Part shown: piece by piece, positions 1 to 11,700 of the stretch
Layout of the letters: every line of letters starts with the position of its first letter
Position numbering within the stretch: the stretch's first letter is position 1
DNA from: Bradysia coprophila
Taxonomy: Eukaryota > Arthropoda > Insecta > Diptera > Sciaridae
Assembly: GCF_014529535.1 (NCBI RefSeq)
Contig: NW_023504022.1
Location: 9,983,028 to 10,047,027, forward strand
Length of the DNA: 64,000 bases
Direction of reading: 5' to 3'
Made by a program: the position numbers and the translations under genes
Notes under the pieces: generated by a model
Database searches by the model: none
Told to the model about the DNA's origin: nothing
Seen by the model: the letters and a program-made list of their open reading frames with translations, nothing else

Positions 1-2399
1 TTTAGTTTTTTAAACAACCAATTCATGGTGCCACCTAACGTTGAATAGGTGAAATCGTCAATATTTCCATGTAAATTTCAGATCAGCTGATAAAAATGGC
101 TGCCGCCATTTTTTCTGTTCGCTTCAGTTTCAATTGTTTTTATTCGTTTTGTGTGAACAACTAAATGAAATTAGCTAAAGTGAAACCATTAAAGCATCAG
201 AATCAATAGCAGGAATCTGTGAAGTGTGCATTTGTATTATGAAAATTTATGTGTGACGAGAAATATGTGCAATTTATGGAAAAATTCGGTTGAAAACGGG
301 CATTTTAAAAGTTGAAAAAACAATAATCCGAATTACTTTTTCAAAAATCAGAAACCATCCAGAAACGTGTAAATTAAGTGTGTAAATAAACCATAAGCCT
401 CCTTGTGTTGTACCCTAAGAGAAATCACTGCAACTTTCAGACCCTTTTTTTCGGTTTTGTGCTATGAAAAAGGGGTGATTCCTCTTAAGCTCAAAGACAT
501 GAAAAACAACTAAAAAGGCAGTAAAAACAACATTTACGATGCAATCTGTTGTGTTTTTAGATGAAATGACGAAAAGTGATGGAAAAATTTGAGAATTTTT
601 GGAAAATATGCCCTGCCATTAACATAGAAATCACTCTACAGCCATTTCAACAACAAAGCATGTACACTTGATTGCGGCCGTAAAAATATATATGAAAATC
701 CATTTTCGGCCGGAGAGAGCGTCCGAGAAATTACTTTCTTGGCCACAAATACCTCTCTCTGAGAAGTATAGAAAAATTTAACTTTTCGATCGTAGAATTC
801 GTGTCGAAATCCGTCGAATTTCAGTCTTCAAACACAAAATAGTACATTTCGTACCTAAGGACTAAAAGTCTTTTTTAGTGTGTGAGAAGTTTCCAGACAG
901 AGCCGAAGGCGAGGTCTGGAATCGAATACGCTAAAAAAGACTTTTAGTCCGTGGTATGGTACGAACAGTACTTTTTATATTGGACGGAAAAAAAATGACG
1001 ACGAAGTCGCACTTTTCGGGTCCTAGGTATGAAAATGATTTTTCTGCAGTCCGTTCCTGGATTCGCTCGAGATAGAAACAAGTGTAAACCTCAGCGAAAT
1101 ATATATTGAATAACAGGTGTCCTCATGAAGTTATTCACTTGACTGTTAAGTCAAGGGTCTTACATCCGAAAATACGTCTTGATTTTCAAATATTTGGTTT
1201 CAAGTTGATGGGCAATATCAACCTAATGATCTGATAAACTATTCCGAAAAGAATTTCTGTTTGTTTGGTAATTTGAGCAATCCGGTTTCATCCGGTTTTC
1301 GAAATTCTGGTTTTAATCGACGCAAAATCAAATTCCTGAGGTCACGTTCGTATATGGGAAATATTGGTCTAATTGTCTGAGAGTCATGCCTCAGAGAATT
1401 TTTATATGTTGTCTTGATGGGACAATAAGTTGGGTATCTTTGAACCGATTTTTGAATCTAATGAATAAATTCATGAGAGAGATATGGTTCACAGAAACGT
1501 CGAACATCTTTTTGAAAATCGATCTAATGTTCTGCGAGTTATTCTCGAAAGAGTATTTCCCTGAATTTTTAATGGGACAAAACCAAGGTAAATATATGCG
1601 CGGAGGTAATGTCACATATAACCGAATCAGATGTGCAGTGGCACGAAACTTCGCTATAAACGCCATCTCTCCTCTTTCTTTAAAATCACAAAATTGTTTA
1701 GAAACCTGAGCCATCTGTTTTGTGATAGGCCCAACATTTTGTGAAACACAAGTAAATCATAGTTAACGATAGTGTGATTTCTAGACAATCAAATTATAGA
1801 CGTAAAATTCTTGGCAACAGTAACATCGTTCAATCCCCAATATTAATGTTTAGTCCTATTTTTAATCCCCGAAAGAATTACATTTTTTCAATTTTTAGCG
1901 AAGATTAAAAATCTAATCCCGAAAGAATTACGTTTTGACAGTTATCGGACCTTAAAATTGTAATACCATATTTTTAACTCTGTATCCACAGCACTGCTAC
2001 TAGCATGAACACTGAATTGAGAAGTGTCAAATTTGTAGGCTTTAGTCATACGAGTTACCGCTAAGGATTGTTTGTATTGTATGTTTTAACTCATACAATG
2101 AAAGTAAATCATCTATCTGTACAACAGAAACGCAGTGCCTACTTTGATTTCATCAGCCTCCTAATATTTTGTATGTTCATGCTAGAAGCAGTGCTGTGCT
2201 GTATCCTATCCTAAAACTATATAGTTTAACTCAGGCGGGCCGAGAGCCGAGGACAGTATTGCAACTGTTGCCATTGCAACATACGACCAAATCCGAGTGT
2301 ACGAGTCACACCCGTGAGTTATTAAGTTAAAATCAAAAATTTCAACATCTTTTGATAACTTCGTCAGTCAAGTGATCTGACCTACCCATAAGATAGGAC
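1..2399. other. Gene-free flank left of the Tollo-like exon
   Basis: No reading frame here looks like a protein. The longest open frames, near 1390-1714 on both strands, overlap each other and have no recognisable content. If the Tollo-like exon at 2438-2882 is spliced, this stretch is part of its following intron. The one structured piece is the nested hairpin at 841-972, annotated separately. Confidence 0.5.
841..1020. repeat. Nested-hairpin dispersed element, copy 1
   Basis: Three inverted repeats are nested. The outer arms are 841-855 and 958-972 (about 12 of 15 pair). The middle arms GGACTAAAAGTCTTTTTTAG at 859-878 and their exact complement at 931-950 are 20 bp and perfect. The inner arms TTCCAGAC at 891-898 and GTCTGGAA at 914-921 are also perfect. 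Just downstream is a small stem around GACGAAGTCGC. A related layout occurs at 48626-48792, so this is a dispersed element and not a one-off palindrome. I cannot assign it to a known transposon family. Confidence 0.7.
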
Positions 2400-2437
2400 C
2401 TAGTCAATAAAAAACGAATAAAAATCCTCAAACCTAC

Positions 2438-2882
2438 CGGTAAAAACATTTCCAGAAATTTCCAAGCTCATCGGCGACCAATCCGTATTATGCGTCTGAA
2501 TGGTTAAATTTCTCAACTCTCGAAGCCCTTGAAACGATCCATCTGTGAGATTGCCAATTTTACAGTAATTAATAGTCAACGATCGCAGTTCGAACAACGG
2601 TCGAAAACTTCCGGGATTAATGGAACTCTGAAAAAGTAATGCATCGTTGCACTCCAGCCGCAGCCGTATGGTGTTTTGCGGTTGAATTACGCTGAAGTTA
2701 GTATTTTCCAGTTCACTATTTATCGTACGCAAACGGCACACCAACGTTATATCATTCGCTGAACCGAACCATCGACATTCATCTGGCGCTTGATACAACA
2801 ACGAATTACTGATTGTTGCGGTTAGTACACCAACGGCAATGCACAGAAACACTGTTATCAAATTACGCATTGATGATATCAT
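2438..2882 (-). CDS. Tollo: Toll-family receptor, first coding exon only (Tollo/Toll-8-like)
   Basis: This encodes the N-terminus of a transmembrane leucine-rich-repeat receptor. The start is ATG at 2882 or the fifth codon, also Met. A hydrophobic signal peptide is followed by LLYQAPDECRW and a conserved block around INSELENTNFSVIQPQNT. Next come the first leucine-rich repeats (SLTINYCKIGNL, then GLRELRNLTIQTHN). From memory these fit Tollo better than Toll-6, Toll-7 or 18-wheeler. Tollo family proteins act in epithelia and the nervous system and end in a cytoplasmic TIR domain. Homology stops after SGNVFT at a good GTAGGT donor (exon end 2438, phase 1); unspliced, the frame runs on without similarity to a stop at 2400. 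No further repeats, membrane segment or TIR domain occur between there and the window edge. The rest therefore lies to the left, or this is a broken copy. Confidence 0.78.
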
Positions 2883-3918
2883 ATTTTGTTGTTAAAGTCG
2901 AAATTAGTTTGATGGATTGAGATGGAATCATTTCCGATAAAAAACTTTATAAATCGGATGATTGTAGCCCATGTTTAGCAGCGGTTCGTTCTGTTCATAC
3001 ACGTAATTTTCTTTTGTTGTCTAGGCCAGTTAATATTAAACACTGTCTTTCTGCAATAATACATTTTTAAGAGCAAATCAACATTCACTATCCTGAGTCA
3101 CAGATATCGAATTTGAGATCTGCAGACACTAAGACTCAGTAGCATAATTATGCATATCGTTTCGATTTTTCTCGTTTAATGAGGCACTTAAATGCATCTT
3201 TTGCAGATTATTAACACACAATAATTTTTGTTTTAAATGAGAAGCCACAGTATTAAGTATCACATTAACATATACGCCGTTCACAGCACATATATAATCC
3301 ATAACTTTAATTTGCTTGAGCAAAATAAATTATTGCACAAAATAAATTTTATTGTTAAACCCCCGTAAGCATACAATGCACAATTTTAATTATAAAAAAT
3401 AAACCATAGCGCAATAAATAAATTATGTTGCACATTATAACTCAGAGATGCACGGTCGGTTGGTTCTTTTAAATTATTATTTTTCTTTTTTTGTTAACCA
3501 GACGATCGTTCCCGTGTGTGTACACACGGACCATAATACATTTTTTCGAGAGCGGAACAATATTTATTATACGTTAATCGAGCGTTCGCGTTCGTTTGTG
3601 ACTGGTGATCGTTATATTCCACCAAAAAGGTTGACTGGTTGGTAAGTTCGACGCTTTGTTTTTTTTTTCTCCTAACCGAATTAACTCTTCTTGTTACGGA
3701 AAGAATAAGAAAATTGTTTCAACGAAACACAAATGGTTTGTGATAGAGGTAAACGACGTGATGATGGGAGAAGGTTCATTGTATTTTCTTGTTTCTTGTT
3801 TTCGTTTAGTTGAAGATCGACGCGATAATGTCGGCTGTTGTTGTATACTGTACAAATTATGGTGTACAAACGAAGACGTTAGTGGTACAGTTTGACTCAC
3901 TATGCCAAGAGAAAAATA
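2883..3918. other. Upstream region of the Tollo-like exon
   Basis: This is AT-rich sequence 5' of the Tollo-like start and probably holds its 5' untranslated region and promoter. I could not place a transcription start. The small open frames on both strands between 3448 and 4023 overlap each other and show no domain, so I do not call them genes. Confidence 0.4.
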
Positions 3919-4960
3919 AGGCACGGAACAGGTCTGGTCAACCTGAAATCTGACTTCAGTTTGATCTGAACTAGACCTGAAATCTGATATTACAAATTTG
4001 TCCTGATTCTGCCTGAAAAACACAACCCGACCCGATCTTACACGTTTTCAGGTTATCTGATTGTTTAGTAGAAACAGATCAAACCACTTTTGATCCGAAC
4101 CTTAGACAGAAAAGATTAGAAAAATTTCACCTGAAGAAGGTAACTTTGTCTACAGGAAATCCAGGTCAGTTCAGGTAAGTTTTTAAACGTTAAAGTTTAG
4201 GTCAGATCAGTTGAAATTTGGTTTCAGGTTCATATTAGAAATTAACTGACCTGTGCCAACACTTAGACTACAAATACTTAGAACATTTCACCTGTAGCAG
4301 GTAACTTTGTCTTCAGGTAATCTCAGGTTATTTAATCTAAGTTTTTGAACTTATAAAGTGTAGGTGGTAGGTCAGACCAGATAGAATCTAGTTTCAGGTT
4401 AATACCTTACCGTAGACAAAGAAAATTAGAAAATTTTACCTGCAACAGGTTAAGTAGCTCCTATAAATAGTTATTTAGCTCACTTTCGCTATGCAGTAAT
4501 AATTTTGTAATGATTAATGAGGTGAAATACATAATATCCAGATAATATCTAATTTCCGGTTCATATGAAGGAATACCTGATCTGCTCCGATCCTTCGACA
4601 ATTAATATTAGAAAATTTCACCTGCAGCAGGTAACTTTGTCTGCAGGTAATCTTAGGTCAGTTTTTGACTTATAAAGTTTAGATCAATCAGGTAAATTGT
4701 GGTTTCAGGTTTATTTGAAGAAATAACTCACTTCCGATCTAGACAAAAAAGACTTGAAAATTTTCAGCAGGTACCTGTGTCTCCACTATGTACCGAAGCT
4801 TTTTCTATGTGGTACTAGATTTGTGGAATTTATTGTAGATTACCTGTAGACAAGGCTACCTGATAATTACAGTTAAAATTTTCTAATATTTTTTGTCTAA
4901 GACTCGGAACAGGCCAGGTATACCTTCAGTTGAACCTAACACTAGATTTTACCTGATCAT
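3919..4960. repeat. ACCTGA/TCAGGT-rich repeat, tandem form
   Basis: Four to five diverged units of roughly 150-180 bp follow each other. Each has a block close to TTTCACCTGCAGCAGGTAAC (near 4127, 4286, 4434 and 4616; a decayed one near 4760), followed by runs of CAGGT and ACCTGA. The ends, ACGGAACAGGT near 3923 and CTCGGAACAGGCCAGGT near 4905, resemble the ends of shorter relatives at 24320-24590 and 30170-30480. It is probably a non-autonomous mobile repeat expanded in tandem. Confidence 0.7.
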
Positions 4961-7120
4961 CTCGAGCTCGAGACTATTTTTGGAAAACATTTTTCCATAT
5001 TTCCTTAATTTTCACAAAAAATATTTTTGAGAAAATTTGTGAAAATGTAATTTGCAACTAAATCGAGAACGAAATCGTACAACAATCAACATTAGAAAAA
5101 AAAAAATGATCGCAAAGATCTTACACTAAACACATCAAACGAACCATACCAAACAGGTAATACCTCAAGAATATCATGTCGAAACAAATGCTGTGGTTAG
5201 AACGAGATAAAGCACCTTGTAAAATTTAAAAAAAAAGAAGAAAGAAAAGCAATAAATATAATAACACACAGAAAATAATAATAAAAATAAAAAAAAGAAG
5301 AACATTGCATTAGGTAAACAAGTTTATATAAACATATTTGTGGAGCCAGAGGAGTTTGCTTATAAAACATTCTCGTTTCTCGATCACGGTATGTTGTGCG
5401 GTAGTTACGATGCCTTGTGTTAAAAATGCAGACGATGATATGACAAGACTTGGTTATACATATAATTCTCGTTGGATTGAATGATGTAGTAAAATTGGCT
5501 TAAAAATAATTTTAATAAAATTTTTGTTCCATTGCCGATTATCATAGAAGGCAGGAAAGTCTTTTCGAAACATTTACCACGAAAGGTTTTGAGTTCGCTT
5601 ATTTAGTGAGTATTAAATAAGGTTGGCAAATATTTCTTCTGATTCTATTTATTCAGGTAAACCACTCTCGACCACTCTACGAAAAAAAAACTTTTTCTTA
5701 AAACAATTACGGTAAGTTAAGTACGAGTAGGTAAAGGTCGGTTGTTGTGTCCTTTTTGAATGACATCACAATTAAAAATTAGGGTGGTTCGTCTACATCG
5801 GAAAGAAAACTAGCTCAACATTTTACATCTTCTCTTAAGTCTTTACAAAGCTTTTCCTCATGGTTTGGCAGTTTGTTTGAATCATCAAAAAATAACCGAG
5901 TCTCGCAGGTATACATGAAAGAAATCGATGGACTGGATTAGAATATGAGTCATGCTACTCAAGGGATTATTTTTTCTGGGATAACCACCGGATTTCTACA
6001 TTTTACAAATATTTTAAACCGCTAGAACCATTATTTCATAAAGTTGGTACCTTACTATGCCATTGATGAAAATATTGGTAAATTTAATTATTTTTAACGC
6101 TCAAGCGCCCAATAGTTTATTTCCATCTACCGCCTTCACACACAGTCCAGCCAGTGTAGTTGGTGATTCATATCATCGTCGACATCCATGCTCCTATATA
6201 AGACCAGCATTACACTGATTATCATAGCTAACTTCAGTGGTATTATCATCTAATCCCGAACCGTAATCGAAATAGAACAACTGTAATGAAAAGCTCCTTC
6301 TATCCATACGAAATACCATCAGATTGAATGTGAATTATTAAAACGAAATATCGTCGATGACAGAGTGCTTCGCTGTTAAAGTACATCAAAAATAATTAAT
6401 TTTTATTTGTTTTCGTTATAATATGAACAACTCTCAATCTCTCTGAAATATAATGTATAACATGCATGGAAGTGACCATTATAGATTTATTAATGTTTAT
6501 AAATGGATTAGAGCATTTTGTAGCAAAGATTTACATTATCTGGTAGATATGATGATGGCGGGAAAAGAAGAAGCATATAAAACATCACCTTTGATATTAG
6601 AATCTTATTTAAGGAACGGCGAAGAATAAAAATGTATAAAATAATAAAATGAAAGACTAACATACAAGTATATATAATAACGAAACGAAAAATAATGCGT
6701 TCGATATATATGCAAGAATTTCGCACCCAATTAACCAACAGAAATTTTAGTGCGAATCTAAATTGAAGAACGTGTAGAGAGTAAAAAGGATACACGTTAA
6801 CAGTGTGATTGATTAATTGGCTTTTTGTTGTTGTTGATTGTGTATTGTTGTTGCGCACAGGTACAGAACGTGGTTAAAGGGTGTTTTACTTAGAGCAAAT
6901 ATTTATTTTGAAAGTCAATCTGAAATTAACAAGTCCAGAAAAAAGAGGTAGAGGTCACCTGTTATCGACAACGAAGCACGTAATAAGTGGCGAGAACTGG
7001 TGTATGGAATCTTAATATATTAGTAAAATTTATGTTCAGGCTAATGAAGTAAAAGATTTTCGATGTACGTTTCATGTTTGAAGCAATACTTTCGACGTCC
7101 TCAGCATGTAATAGTGGATT
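4961..7120. other. AT-rich intergenic DNA
   Basis: There is no gene I can support. The 116-codon frame on the minus strand at 6508-6858 is low-complexity and rich in Phe, Ile and Leu, as expected of AT-rich noncoding DNA. Near 6958 a CACCTGTTATCGACAACG tract matches the end of the dispersed element annotated at 51423 and 62877. Confidence 0.5.
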
Positions 7121-7227
7121 ACTGTACCAGTGAAGGAATTTGATATCTCGTATCCAGATGAGTAAAAGTATCCGAGGTACTTTTACTCATCGCGATACGA
7201 GATATCAAATTCATTCACGTGTACAGT
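7121..7227. repeat. Long near-perfect hairpin, 50-bp arms
   Basis: Arm 7121-7170 pairs with 7178-7227 at 45 of 50 positions and leaves a loop of 7 nt. The core ATTTGATATCTCGTAT is exact in both arms. The stem length and tiny loop would fit a hairpin RNA precursor, a small palindromic transposon, or a fold-back created by a recent inverted duplication. Confidence 0.85.
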
Positions 7228-10020
7228 ATGACGTTTTACTTTACGAGCGAGAAAAAGACTTTTCACCAGTGAGGGAATGTAATAGTAAAGTAAAATCTAC
7301 TACATACATCGGGATAACAATGAAAAGTATGTGTATTTTGATCTCGGCATCGCCTCGGATCAACAAAATTCACACGGAAACTGTATAATTCAACTTTTTA
7401 TACCTAGTCATATAAACTACAATTGTATCGAACATTAGATCAGATATTTTAAACAAGAGAAGTACCAGATTTAGTGAATTATACATATTACATATATCAC
7501 GACCCTCACCATTGCATTTTGAGTTTTTCTGTATCTTTTTTTTGGAAATTTGTTACAAAAAGTCTTCAGAAGTAGAAACATCTTTTGTTATCATCTTTCC
7601 AGCCTGCCACTAAGCTTTTCTCATTATTGTTGTGTCACTTGTTTTTTATGGATTCCTCTATGCAAATCTGGTGTATAAATGTCAAACAACACTTTTGTGT
7701 AATAATCCTCACCTCATTCATACAATTTATGTCAAGCCTGTCTGTATTTTTCTCACCTAAGTGAGGATGAATTGTTTGATTGTGGTTTTTACACAAAGTT
7801 ATAAAAAAAATAAAAAAAGCATACCGTCATGCTTAAAATTTCGTCGTAGATGGACTTACCTCACTTAGGCAATCAATAGATCGGCACTGTTAACGTGAGA
7901 TATAACAAATGTGGTGTTGATGGAAAGTCGAGACAAATGTAGATATTAATTTCCATTATATTTACCTTGGCCGAGACTAGCAGTAAAACAAAATTAATCA
8001 GTTTGGTTGCGAACAATTATCATTAGTGTGACTTAGGTGTCGCTTAGTCTCACAACTGTGGCCAAATATCATAGAAAAACGTTGAACCAATTTCACATCT
8101 ATATGGGCGGTCTAAAAAACAGCTATTTTGCTAACTAGTTGGTAAATGGGGTTATTTTGCGCACTAGATATGAGATTGCCGATACGAGGGAAGCTAGTTT
8201 AACAACACATCTTATGCGAAAAACTCCATTTACTGACGAGTTAGCAACAAGATTTTATCTACTATAATGTCGAAATCTACACAAACTGACGCAATTTTAG
8301 TCAAAAGATTCATTATTTTCATGCAAAAACACATCGTCAACCATAGCACATACCCTCGCACATATAGATGACCTATACTACTACATTATCATTATCAATA
8401 GAATCGGTGCGTAAATATTAGATTTGCGCACGGACCTGTCAATTTCGTCACTGACATGTGTCACTACAAAATTGAACATATACTACAACGGATCTGTTAG
8501 TGTGCAAATTTAATCCATTTAGATACTGAAGCAGAGGTATGAATTATGAATATTTTGACATTACAGTAGAGTAGATAAGGTAAGTTTTTTTTGGATATTG
8601 GTCGATGTGTTGCTCTTCTCATACTAAAACACTTTGGCACCTCTATGAGCCTCCACGCCTGTATGACCTTCCGAAAATTTTAAACTTAAACGACTATACT
8701 ATCTTGCAGCCACTAGATCAGTTTTTTTTTTTAAACCATGTCTATTAAACTTCCATACCCTATCGATTGTAACTCCAATGAGTTCTATCAAACCCATAGC
8801 GCACCCTAGAGAGCCTTATTAGTCCCTGTGCGTTCGTCTTCACGTTTGAAAATCAAACCTTTTTGTGGAACCTTGTTCAGGGCAACTACGTGGTTAACAA
8901 TATCCAAAAATATCAAATTTGTCTTCGCATGTTTGATTAAACTTCATTCAACTACACCATGAAGAGGGTATTAGGGTGAACTGTTTTCCAAAAAAAGTGA
9001 AATCTAAATCTCTAATTTCTGGAATCATTTAACGCATCCCACAAGGGTACAATTACATTTCGTGTTTGTTAGTTTTATCATAATCGCATATATACGAGAC
9101 CAAAGAGGAATGATGAGAGAGGTCAATTAACCTTGTTATTAATTGGTTTCTTTTTTTTCGCATAACTCGTTTTATATATAATTGGACTAAACTATTTAAT
9201 AAAGAAAACCAGTGTTAAGAACGATTATCTGTTAAGGTTTTATATGTGAGATAAAAGCATGAAATGGTTTTTAAAAAGATATCAGAGAATGCTGATACAG
9301 TAGTCTCAAATGAGAAGGCTGGAGAAAAAACAAAAGCACGCAATTCTGCAAAACGCAACATAAAAAACTACTAAGTAGAAATATGATTAAAATTTATATT
9401 GATTTAAGAATGTTTGATCTTCAATAAGATAACTGCTTGCTATGGGTTGATGTAGGCATAATGCCGCTTCGATTTAACTAAGTCGCTGCAAAGTCACTTA
9501 CAATTATATGTTGGTTTAAGGCTTTCAGATAATAGAAGGATCACGCGCTTTGAGCCAAACGGAATAAATCCACTGCTGTCTTCGGTATACTTTTTCTCGT
9601 TATGTTCTCATTGTGTGTGTGTGTAACATTTCATATGCATGCGATCGAGATGCAGACTATAATAAATTTGAGCGAACATGAGATTAGCGGAAAAAAAAAT
9701 TCTGAGGAATTTATTAACACATTTTTGTGGTTGAAATTTTTGGTTGAGAAGACATTCAAAATCGTGAATGACTTTTCGGAAGATAGTTGAATGCGTTGTC
9801 TTCCGAAGACTTCCTGAAAACGTAGTACTTACATTCTTACTTGTGGTTTGTCACGACGGATAAAATGTCACGACAGATTTCGGAAGAGTTCATTGATTTG
9901 ATCAAATTAATTTCAATTGTCGGTCATACATTCTCACTTACAGCGAGACATCCTCTACATAGACTCACACTTTACATAACAAATCCAAGTCTTATTGCCA
10001 GAACCATAGGGACAATATAT
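7228..10020. other. Gene-free AT-rich region
   Basis: No coding region can be supported. The small frames at 7140-7388 and 9602-9790 lack recognisable sequence; the first runs through the hairpin. Short pieces near 7250-7420 resemble, by eye, sequences at 35190-35290 (opposite strand) and 50690-50800, suggesting another dispersed repeat too decayed to delimit. Confidence 0.45.
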
Positions 10021-10095
10021 TCGACAAACATTCGAGATGGTTACGTACTAGCCTTCCACCTAAATGACTCAGGTTCGATTCCCGTGTCAGACAAT
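10021..10095 (+). repeat. tRNA-like promoter remnant, probable SINE head
   Basis: GGTTCGATTCC at 10072-10082 fits the RNA polymerase III B box and lies in a tRNA-like setting (GACTCAGGTTCGATTCCCG). The T-stem has two mismatched pairs and no acceptor stem complements the 3' side. It is therefore not a working tRNA gene. A tRNA-derived SINE remnant is the likeliest reading. Confidence 0.5.
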
Positions 10096-10584
10096 TCCAC
10101 ACCAAATATTTCTAGCGATTATATCGCATTGGTAACATCCTACTTTGAAGTACCATGACTTGGTGTGAATATGTCTAGCCTACATTAAGGCGAGATATCA
10201 ATTTAGCACCTAACTTCCATCAGGAAAGTATATATACTTCGAGGCGTGGATTGGAAGTCACCCAAGGCCGGTGGTCTATTTGTTTTTGCAGATCGGCCGT
10301 AATAAGTTGTTAGTGAGGTATCTAAACAAATCAAATCAAAACGAGCTCCAATGAATTCTGCTAGTCAAAGGTTGTGTCTTTCGTAGTTAATCACAAACTG
10401 GTTGCATACATTACCCCTGTGTCACCCGTATTTTTTATGTATTTTCCAGTGTATTACTTCCTTTAATCGAACAATAGACAGATGAGTGGGAAGTTACCAC
10501 TGTTAACTCGTTGAGAAGACGGAGCAAAACCTATAAATCCTTACTAAATTCATAAAGTAACTTTGATGCGAGCAGAAACTTCCG

Positions 10585-10590
10585 TTTATT
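10585..10590 (-). terminator. AATAAA polyadenylation signal overlapping a stop codon
   Basis: TTTATT on the plus strand is AATAAA for the minus-strand gene ending at 10586, and the TAA stop lies inside it. This is a sequence match only; cleavage here is inferred. Confidence 0.4.
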
Positions 10591-11173
10591 TTCTCCTGGG
10601 GAAATCAGGATATCCCATAAATACACAATCATCATCATAATCATCGTCTATCGTAACAATACCATCGTCATTTGTATATACCCGGTCGTCCACCAAATGA
10701 GCAGGACTGTCATCGGCCAAAAGTCTCTTGAATGGACTTCTCGAGATAGTGGTTGCAATCATTTCATAATGACGAGTATAGTATCGAATGAAATCTTTCA
10801 CCTTCGTCTTCAGACTACCAAGGTTTTCTGTGACAATATCGCGAAGGCCGCTACATTGGAATCTTAGATTCAACTGGAAGGAAAATACGTTTCGGCTGCT
10901 GAAAAGATTCTCCCATTTATTCAGATTGTCGCGTATGTCGTCTGCCATTATATTGAATCGAATTCGGAATTCCTTTTTCTCGTTATTCATTTCACTCATG
11001 ACGTTGTCAATGTTTTCATCTCTCAGGAGTCTACACCACAGATTCATGTTTCGAAAATCGCGACCAATTTCACGAACTTTTTTACTGAGCAAATTTAACC
11101 GCATTTCACATCTATTAAATTCATCCACCATTTGTTTATCTTCGAATGCTGGTGTACCAAAGTGGCTAGCCAT
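10586..11173 (-). CDS. Unrecognised 195-residue protein with acidic tail
   Basis: This is a single open frame from ATG at 11173 to TAA at 10588-10586. The stop overlaps AATAAA (10585-10590 read on the minus strand), so the 3' end may be very compact. Residues 1 to about 150 are rich in charged and hydrophobic residues and look helical, for example EFNRCEMRLNLLSKKVREIG. There are three Trp/Cys-containing spots (NLWCRLLRD, KWENLF, RFQCSG). Residues about 153-190 are very acidic, with a DDDYDDD run, ending in PDFPRRK. There is no signal peptide or membrane segment. I do not recognise a family. Length and non-repetitive composition argue for a real gene, possibly a lineage-restricted nuclear or cytosolic protein. 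A fragment of a transposon protein is the main alternative. Confidence 0.58.
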   Translation of the reverse strand: MASHFGTPAFEDKQMVDEFNRCEMRLNLLSKKVREIGRDFRNMNLWCRLLRDENIDNVMSEMNNEKKEFRIRFNIMADDIRDNLNKWENLFSSRNVFSFQLNLRFQCSGLRDIVTENLGSLKTKVKDFIRYYTRHYEMIATTISRSPFKRLLADDSPAHLVDDRVYTNDDGIVTIDDDYDDDCVFMGYPDFPRRK

Positions 11174-11700
11174 TGCTTTTAGAGTGGTCGATATACTTTT
11201 TGAATTTTGATAATCTCGAATTTGGAAAAACAGATTTTAACAAAGAATTATTACTGAACGCCTACCTATCGAGATAGGCTCACTAGATCATTCGAATCAC
11301 GCACAGGTTTGAGATGAGACGAAACTTTTACCTTTGGGATGAGTTGCTGTCGTAATCTATAGTGGTCGGGAAAGAATGTTAAACACTTAACAAACGGCTA
11401 GTCATCTGATGTCGTTGTCAACAATATAGACAAAAATTTACAAGAAATCCTGTTGATCCAAGGCGATGCCCAAGGTCCAAGGCCCAAGGTACACACAAAT
11501 ATGAGCTTTTTCGCATGTTGTAGCCCGAACGAAGTGAGATTTTTTAGCAGACAAAGCAGACGCCATAGTGTCTCAAAAATCCTAAAAACGGCATGAGTAA
11601 AATCTTAGGGAAAAATCAACAATTTTTCGTGTTTCTTTTTTTGTTTTTTTTTTTTAAACTTAATATTTGAATTATATTCCATAATTTACATCAATTTCCA
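11174..11700. other. Spacer between the 195-residue gene and the retroelement remnant
   Basis: Nothing here reads as coding. It holds a short CCAAGG-rich run (11458-11490) and a T-rich stretch near 11635-11660. Confidence 0.5.

Noticed and set aside
6508-6858. 116-codon minus-strand frame, possible membrane protein
   Set aside because: Its Phe/Ile/Leu richness follows from AT-rich DNA. It has no family likeness and no splice or promoter support.
9841-10158. 105-codon plus-strand frame
   Set aside because: It runs through the tRNA-like SINE remnant and has no coding features.
10788-11210. 140-codon plus-strand frame
   Set aside because: Antisense of the 195-residue ORF. Its Arg/Ser/Leu-rich composition is typical of a shadow frame.
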